In this document: positions 9,401 through 14,514 of the stretch, in pieces | How positions within the stretch are numbered: the first letter of the stretch is position 1 | How the letters are laid out: every line of letters begins with the position of its first letter | NCBI GenBank assembly: GCA_027596035.1 | Contig: JADGJA010000580.1 | Coordinates: forward strand, 1 to 14,514 | Direction of reading: 5' to 3' | Length of the DNA stretch: 14,514 nucleotides | Origin: Thoreauomyces humboldtii | Taxonomy: Eukaryota > Chytridiomycota > Chytridiomycetes > Spizellomycetales > Powellomycetaceae | The notes under the pieces: model-generated | What the model was told of the DNA's origin: nothing | The model's database searches: none | The model's input: only the letters and a program-made list of their open reading frames with translations | Position numbers and translations under genes: made by a program

Positions 9401-9870
9401 TTAGGCGTAGACCTTGCTAACGAAGACGAACGAGACCGCTCATGCCCAGGTGTAGAAATCTTTCCCGGTGATGGTTCCTGAACGGTGAGGTCGTCTTCCC
9501 ACATTTGGTCGACCATCATGAGACCGTTCGCGTCCAGTTTCGGGTTCTCTGGCGCTTTCACGCCTGTTCGTCTGAGGGACGACGCACCCAAGTGTCAGAG
9601 ACGGCGATGCATCGATAAATTTGCCTTCGTGAGCCATCCGATATTACCTTCCGACATTGCCGACGTCGAAGTACTTTGGCGCCTTGTTGTTCCACTTTGC
9701 CTCGGGAATCTGGAGGCGTTTCGTTAGAGAGCGCCCTACCTGGCTACGTGCGCGGCTGGTCTCACCAGTGAGGACGCATCGGCACCCAGAGTCACACTGT
9801 CCTTTCCAGCGCCGCCGAGGGCTTCCGAGGCCGCAGCTGGGCCTGAAACGGACTCTGGCCCTGTCGACAT
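6439..9870 (-). CDS. MIF2: Mif2/CENP-C inner kinetochore protein
   Basis: CENP-C binds the CENP-A nucleosome and recruits the Mis12 complex. Exons on the minus strand: 9870-9766, 9709-9648, 9571-9399, 9331-8153, 8087-7816, 7751-7460, 7393-7049, 6952-6617 and 6530-6439. The introns are 56, 76, 67, 65, 64, 66, 96 and 86 nt, and all phases match, giving 951 aa. Exon 2 and the next junction rebuild the N-terminal signature KYFDVGNVGRRTGV (47-60), split at the first Arg. The middle (about 114-690) is disordered, Ser/Pro/Glu-rich, with acidic runs and a basic KPRKKK patch. The CENP-C motif RRSKRMRMSPLKFWANE lies at 725-741. The C-terminal Mif2 cupin, a dimerisation fold, spans about 826-945, with FVVLSGEIEVQVHKTLFVV and FFVPRGNQYRISN followed by KIFFAHG. 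The start is the only in-frame ATG of exon 1. Introns 6 and 7 are multiples of three without stops. Intron 7 has a 12-T tract. The gene diverges from PER1 and converges with MIS14. Confidence 0.95.
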
Positions 9871-10285
9871 GGGGCAGCTTCGGAGGCCAACGTGAGGACG
9901 CGCTGCACGCAGGATCTGTGGAGAGTGCTGCAGAGAAGCCCTAACAAGCGCAGACGACTTGTGACCAACGTCGATAAGGATCGCAGCGACTGCTACTTGT
10001 TCGGGTAGTCTTGCTGTTGCTTTGCTATCCAGCTGCTTCTGATAGAGTAGCGGTGGGGTATGGACGATGGCCCCCAGTAATGGGAGAGGAACAGGTGAGA
10101 GCGAGCGAGCGCTTTTTCGGACACGAACGCGCTGCTGGGAGACGACGCTCTGCTGGAGACGCTCTGCTTGCGACTGACCTCCAGGCTCCAACCGACGACA
10201 TTCCCCTACCGGTACCGCAACTGGACCAAGTCAGATCAAGTGGAAGGCTACTACTCCGAACTCTAGACTTCGCACTGCAGCAAGG
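9871..10285. promoter_or_regulatory. Divergent promoter region, MIF2 / PER1
   Basis: These 415 bp lie between the start codons of MIF2 (-) and PER1 (+) and must hold both promoters. I see no TATA box and no convincing repeat. Open frames crossing it on the minus strand begin at TTG and continue the MIF2 exon 1 frame, so they carry no extra ATG. Confidence 0.7.
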
Positions 10286-11311
10286 ATGGCTTTTCCTGTG
10301 TCATTGCGTCGCCGCCGCCTCTCCTGCTCATCGCTCATGTCAACACTCCTCGTTCTATGCCTCCTGCTCACCCAAGTCCCAGCGTCCCAAGCGTCAGCCG
10401 GCGACCGCGATAGCATCTACCTCAACTGCGTCCAAAAGTGTCGCTTTACATCTTGTCGAAACGGCGAGCATCCGCCCTCGATGCCCATCCTCCTCCGTCT
10501 CACCCGATGGACGTGCTCAGAAAACTGCGAATACGAGTGCATGCATTCCGTCACGAGAGACACGCTCGCCGCCGGAGGGAAGGTCCAACAGTTCCACGGA
10601 AAGTGGCCTTTCGTTCGTCTCTTCGGGATGCAAGAACCCGCGAGCGTGGCTTTCTCCATCGCAAACGGCTTCATGCATGTGAGGGGACTGAGGGACCTCA
10701 CCCGTCGCGTCCCTTCCCTCCCTCGCTTCACCGATCTCGGACCCATCCGAGCTCTCTATGTTGTCAACGCCTACATCGCCATCGTGGCGTGGACCGCCAG
10801 TGCAGTTTTTCATTCCCGGGACACGCCGCGCACGGAAAAGGCCGACTACTTTTTTGCCATCCTTTCCATCCTGTTTGGAGCGTACACGGCGGCCTACAGA
10901 GCGTTCCGTCTGCATCTCCGACCCGCCGCAACCAGCGTTGCCCTCTTCATCGCATGCGTCGCCTTGTACGCCGCTCACGTATCGTACCTCTCCTTGTCCC
11001 CTTCCTTCGACTACGGGTACAACATGGTGGCCGGTCTCTCGGTCGGCGTGGCTTCCAACTTCTTCTGGTTGACGTGGTTCGCCAGGAACAGGAGGACGAG
11101 ACCCTACGCTTGGAAGGGCGTCCTTCTGGTCGTTCTCGTCACGGCGGCCACCGCGTTGGAAGTGTTGGACTTCCCACCTTGGAGGTGGATCATCGACGCG
11201 CATTCGCTATGGCATCTAGCCACCATACCGCTGATCGGACTGTTTTACTCGTTCGCTGTGGATGACCTCGGAACCGAGGTCCGCTTGGCGAAAGGAAAGC
11301 AGGCGAGATAG
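10286..11311 (+). CDS. PER1: Per1/PGAP3 GPI-anchor lipid-remodelling phospholipase
   Basis: Per1 removes the unsaturated sn-2 acyl chain from GPI-anchored proteins in the ER. In yeast this is needed for lipid remodelling, raft association and wall integrity. The gene is intronless, 341 aa, close to the usual family length. Residues 1-38 are a signal peptide: a basic RRRR start and a Leu-rich core. A luminal Cys-rich region follows (Cys48, 52, 57, 77, 81 and 85), ending with the family signatures QFHGKWPFVRLFGMQEPAS (102-120). Several hydrophobic spans make up a CREST-superfamily membrane core. The metal or catalytic candidates of that superfamily are in place: H176 and D179 in FHSRDTP, D187, and D304, H306 and H310 in DAHSLWHLATIP. 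The short tail ends in basic residues (KGKQAR). The start ATG (10286) has A at -3 and G at +4. It is the only single-exon gene here. Confidence 0.97.
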   Translation: MAFPVSLRRRRLSCSSLMSTLLVLCLLLTQVPASQASAGDRDSIYLNCVQKCRFTSCRNGEHPPSMPILLRLTRWTCSENCEYECMHSVTRDTLAAGGKVQQFHGKWPFVRLFGMQEPASVAFSIANGFMHVRGLRDLTRRVPSLPRFTDLGPIRALYVVNAYIAIVAWTASAVFHSRDTPRTEKADYFFAILSILFGAYTAAYRAFRLHLRPAATSVALFIACVALYAAHVSYLSLSPSFDYGYNMVAGLSVGVASNFFWLTWFARNRRTRPYAWKGVLLVVLVTAATALEVLDFPPWRWIIDAHSLWHLATIPLIGLFYSFAVDDLGTEVRLAKGKQAR

Positions 11312-11964
11312 ACGATACCCTTTCTGAAATTTTGGCTGAGGGAAATCACATAGGGGAGGGGGGCGTTTCTCGCATACATGGCGTACGAGGAAGACACGAT
11401 GAAAGCGATCATAAGATGTCATCGTTGAGAAGGTCATCGTTAAGCCCACAAGTTGCGTTATGAGCTCTTGCCGAAAGGAAGGCCCAGCATCAACGGCAAG
11501 GCGCAGTGGGGAGTGTCCGATTATCACCGTCCTCGTGTCCGAAAATGAAGAGATTTCGCTCCACAAATGAAGAGATTTCGATCAGTATGTTTTCGAGTAC
11601 GATGAGAGGCAATAACGCTATGCTTCTCTGTGTTCTTGCTGAATCTAGGTGCTCGAGCGAAAAAAGAGATAGAGAGAAGCAGAGGGTCGGGGACGACGGG
11701 ACCTTAGTAGTGTACTTTTTATTTCGCTCGAACGAGAATAGATGAAGCTTAGTAAGCACAACCTCCTCCCTCGTCCTTTTGACCGAGGGACTACGTTCCT
11801 CGTCCCTGTCGTAAAATCACTTCAACGCCGTCCTGACGCCAATCAGCTATTATACCCCTTAACCTCCGAACGGCGTTAGTAGTATTCTCATACCTCGCAA
11901 CGATTAGGACTTCTCGTGTGGTAAAGATAGCTTTTGTGTCAATCTCATCGGAACCGCTTCGGCA
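11312..11964. other. Intergenic region PER1-CTK3 with short repeats
   Basis: This 653-bp stretch holds the PER1 3' UTR and the CTK3 promoter. I find no supported gene. It contains a 9-bp direct repeat (GTCATCGTT at 11418 and 11433), a 16-bp direct repeat (11543-11580) and a weak hairpin near 11768-11789 (CCCTCGTC against GACCGAGGG, with one bulge). Confidence 0.6.
11543..11580. repeat. 16-bp direct repeat
   Basis: AAATGAAGAGATTTCG occurs at 11543-11558 and again at 11565-11580, identical, with a 22-bp period. Its core is near-palindromic (GAAGAGATTTC). It may be a tandem slip product or a paired protein site. Confidence 0.85.
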
Positions 11965-13733
11965 ATGTCCTCCAACGTTGACGACGAATCGCAAGAACAC
12001 CCGCTCCTTCCAACAACTACGACTACATTAGCAACAACCACCGAGTCACTCGTACCCGTAGCCGATTACCTCTCCAACGAGCTCGAACAACCATGGACTG
12101 ATGCGGATGCTGTGAGGTAGGGATTGATGGTCGGCCAACGGGTGCGCTCAAGCAGGTGACCCTTACCCCGACGCCATAAACCAGAATAAGAGACAAGTTA
12201 CTTTCCTCTTACAAAAACGATGCTGGGGAGGTGTTTGCCTGCGCTTTACGGAAACTTGACGATAGCAAGGTATGGTTCGTCCAGGCTCATATGTGGTCAT
12301 TTTTCAATACGTACCGCTAAACCACGTGCTTTCTCCACAGGCCAGCATGTTTCCCCGCCTCAACATCCTCTTCCTCCTCGACAAGCTCTGCATTGACGCT
12401 CAGAAGGCCATCACCGATGAGGTCACGGACGAGGCACCATATCCTTATGCGCTGGTTTGGGAGCGGATGCGACAAGACGCTGCGATGTCGAGGATCGTCT
12501 ACCTGGTTATGGAGATGGACGCTGAGTCCAAAACTGATGAACCGATAACGAAAGCACCGAACGCCAATGGAGCGTGGACACGGAAGGTCCTTGCGGGATG
12601 GAGAAGAAAGGATCTGTTCTCTCACGACGTTTTGGATGTCGTGGAGCAGCGGATCAGGATTGCAGAAACGATCCAGGAGACGTGAGTTTGCGTCAATCTG
12701 GAAAGATATGTGCATTGCACGGATCAAAACTGATTGGTCTTCTGTCGTTGATAGGTCCGTGGACGACTCGCAAAAGTACGACGATGACAAGATGGACAGA
12801 AGGATGGATGCCGATCGTGAGCGGGTGAGGGTGCAATCGGTCCAACCTTTTTATCCACTCAAGCCACTGATTCAAGTGTCCACTTTCCAGCAAAAAAAGG
12901 ACAAGGAAGACGTATATGTGCAACGCGCCGGTCAACCTTTATGTCCAATATCAGACGACTGGTTCATATCCATGCCACCGTCCGCCCCAGAACTCCTGGA
13001 CGTGTCCGAGTTCTGGGCAGCGGCATCGAACACCATCACGGACGCAGAGTACGACGCCCTGCAAGATGCCAACGATCGAAAGCATTTTTCAGGACATCTA
13101 GAGGTCTACGGCCCGAGGAGGTCGGACCAGCAACATCCATCTCCGCAGCCGCCACGCGCTGCAGGAATGGTCGGAGAGAGAGATACACTTCCTTTACCAC
13201 CTCAGCATATACCACACCTTCACGACCATCCGCATCCCCATCAACATCCGCCGCATCCACATCCGTACGAGGGAGACAGGTCCACGGATCATTCGCAACA
13301 ACGTCCTCACGATTACTACGATTACGGACATCGTGGTTCTCATCCACCGCATCCATCCCATCATCACTATCCTCCCTACCCATCCTCTCATCGCGGTTAC
13401 CATCAGGATTCAGGCCCGCCGGGACCCGGAAGTTACTCCCATCCACCACCGCAATCCCATTCCGGATCCACGTCGCCCCTCCATTCGTCCTACGGTCGAG
13501 CAGATCCGTACGGGGGACGATCAGGAGCAGGGACGGGATACGGTGGACACTCGAACGGATACCATCCTTACCCACCACCATCTTCGAACGGGCACTACAG
13601 GGATGGCGGAGGGTACCGAGATGGACGGGACAGGGATCGGGAGCGAGAACGGGATAGGGAGAGGGAGAGGGAGGAATATTATTCCAGAAGGGAGAGGAGT
13701 CGGTCGAGAAGCGGTGGGTACGGTGCGAGTTAG
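11965..13733 (+). CDS. CTK3: CTK3-like CTD-kinase gamma subunit (CID domain)
   Basis: Ctk3 is the gamma subunit of the CTDK-I kinase, which phosphorylates Ser2 of the RNA polymerase II C-terminal domain. Exons are 11965-12116, 12185-12269, 12341-12681, 12755-12824 and 12891-13733, with introns of 68, 71, 73 and 66 nt, giving 496 aa. The start is the first ATG that keeps the frame into exon 2. Residues about 30-190 form a helical CID-type domain, with ASMFPRLNILFLLDKLC (80-96) and WTRKVLAGWRRKDLF (about 155-169) as the best family matches. The second part has MDADRER and DVSEFWAAASNTITDAEYDALQDAN, like the Ctk3 C-terminal domain. A low-complexity tail of about 190 residues follows: His/Pro-rich, then Tyr/Gly/Ser-rich, ending in Arg-Asp/Arg-Glu repeats and RSRSRS. 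The N-terminal 28 residues, Thr-rich, are not typical. Intron 4 is a stop-free multiple of three. Another CID protein of RNA processing is the main alternative. It converges with the ankyrin gene. Confidence 0.68.
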
Positions 13734-14005
13734 AAAACGGCGCAAGCAAGAAAGATTTGAGAACGGCTGTACATACAACCAGAGCACCGAGCTTTCCGAA
13801 AGTCCTGTGTCGGGAACTTACTGTCGGGAACTTACTTTGCAAGGACCTCACGAAAAGAATGTAGAGCACAAGAGTGGAGATGGGTATGATTTATGGACCG
13901 GCGGAGACTATGCACACCAAAAAAAAAGAAAAACATCAAAGGGAACCGGACAACCAAGGAATGTAGAAACAATGACCAACCAACCGGACGACGGGAAGGG
14001 GCTCA
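13734..14005. other. Convergent 3' intergenic region
   Basis: These 272 bp separate the stops of the CTK3-like gene (+) and the ankyrin gene (-), so they hold two 3' UTRs. They contain a tandem 14-bp duplication and an A-rich stretch near 13919-13935. No coding signal is seen. Confidence 0.6.
13809..13836. repeat. Perfect 14-bp tandem duplication
   Basis: GTCGGGAACTTACT is present twice, head to tail, without interruption or mismatch. It lies in the probable 3' UTR of the CTK3-like gene and looks like a recent slippage or duplication. Confidence 0.9.
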
Positions 14006-14429
14006 TCATCGAGCTTTTCTCCTCGACGAGGTTGGTGCGGCAGCCGGCTGCAACGCCTTCCCCTTCCCCTTCCCCTTCACCGCCACTTTCGAACCGACGC
14101 TGGCTCTCCGTCCAGTCGCCGGTCCCTCCGCCTTTGCCTTCCATCCGATCCTCATCTTGACGAGGCTCTGATCGCCGAGATACACCGACGAGGAATCGTC
14201 GACGCACAGCTTCCTGGCTTCCTCCACGTCGGCACCCCTGTCGAGCAGGAACTTGATGACCTTGCGATCGGGCGGTATGTTGCCTTGCGCGGCCGCGGCG
14301 AGGGCTCGGGCTCCGCCGAGGGAGGAGCAACGGGCTCCGGCGTCGACGAGAAGACGGAGGAGACGGAGTCGTTTCTCGGATACCTGGACGCGGAGCGACT
14401 TGGGCGAGTCCCATTGATAAAGAAAGTAT
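14006..14429 (-). CDS. Putative ankyrin-repeat protein, 3' part only
   Basis: The last visible exon of a minus-strand gene encodes about 140 aa and stops at TGA (14008-14006), followed at once by a second TGA. The upstream border is an acceptor TTGCTTTCAG ending at 14430, with a strong branch-point-like TACTAAT about 20 nt before it. Two segments look like the second helix and loop of ankyrin repeats: LRLLRLLVDAGA and KVIKFLLDRGADVEEA. The end is basic, with a KGKGKGK run and an RRKAR terminus. A donor GTGAAA lies only 44 nt before the acceptor, so the real donor may be beyond the window. The start and full length are therefore unknown. No specific function can be assigned. Two weak repeats alone do not exclude another helical-repeat family. 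Confidence 0.5.
14056..14078. repeat. Hexamer microsatellite in the ankyrin gene
   Basis: CCTTCC units repeat about four times and encode the Lys-Gly run on the minus strand. The unit length preserves frame. Confidence 0.8.
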
Positions 14430-14514
14430 CTGAAAGCAAGGGATGGGCAAGGATTAGTAACTTTCACGAGTGTCGAGAGGGGGGATCCCGCTTTGAAATG
14501 GAATGGAGGGGGGG

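Noticed and set aside
10438..11265. 275-codon plus-strand frame and 228-codon minus-strand frame over PER1
   Set aside because: Both are shadows of the PER1 frame, which has clear family motifs throughout. Their Arg/Ser/Pro- or Gly/Arg-rich products have none.
12891..12950. Possible extra 43-nt intron in CTK3 exon 5 (GTATAT...ATATCAG)
   Set aside because: Removing it breaks the frame into the conserved C-terminal domain, and 43 nt is shorter than every intron confirmed here.
13036..13869. 277-codon minus-strand frame opposite the CTK3 tail
   Set aside because: It is antisense to the repetitive low-complexity tail, which keeps several frames open. No domain is seen.
13333..14160. 275-codon plus-strand frame crossing the end of CTK3 and the ankyrin exon
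   Set aside because: It overlaps both supported genes and is Arg/Thr/Pro-rich without any motif.
1..14514. Mobile elements, CRISPR arrays, defence or biosynthetic clusters, tRNA and rRNA
   Set aside because: No transposase, integrase, terminal repeats, regular spacer array or recognisable structural RNA was found on either strand.

Overview
The window is nuclear DNA of a fungus, most likely a basidiomycete. The genes are densely packed on both strands, and most are broken by short GT-AG introns of 56-96 nt. All recognisable products are conserved eukaryotic housekeeping proteins. The sequence is GC-rich with CT-rich promoters. I cannot name the genus. I see no rRNA, tRNA, CRISPR array, transposon or other mobile element, and nothing that looks like a defence or secondary-metabolite cluster.

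Layout: 1-971, C-rich simple repeat and then about 900 bp with no gene I can support. 972-1909 (-), JAC1/HSCB, the mitochondrial J-protein of Fe-S cluster assembly (3 exons). 2191-4619 (-), a MYND-SET (SMYD-type) protein with a TPR-like tail (5 exons). Its SET domain has lost two normally conserved active-site residues. 4620-5256, a divergent promoter region with telomere-like TTAGGG boxes and a GATA palindrome. 5257-6184 (+), MIS14/NSL1, a subunit of the Mis12/MIND kinetochore complex (2 exons). 6439-9870 (-), MIF2/CENP-C (9 exons). 9871-10285, a divergent promoter. 10286-11311 (+), PER1/PGAP3, which remodels GPI-anchor lipids in the ER (intronless). 11312-11964, intergenic. 11965-13733 (+), a CTK3-like CTD-kinase gamma subunit with a long low-complexity tail (5 exons). 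14006-14429 (-), the 3' part of a putative ankyrin-repeat gene whose 5' part lies outside the window or across an unresolved intron.

Most neighbours look functionally unrelated, as is usual in fungi. The exception is the convergent pair MIS14 and MIF2: in known kinetochores CENP-C/Mif2 recruits the Mis12 complex, of which Mis14/Nsl1 is a subunit. I rebuilt the exon structures by hand from splice signals and frame continuity. Every multi-exon model except the edge gene closes with a consistent phase at each junction and an in-frame stop.
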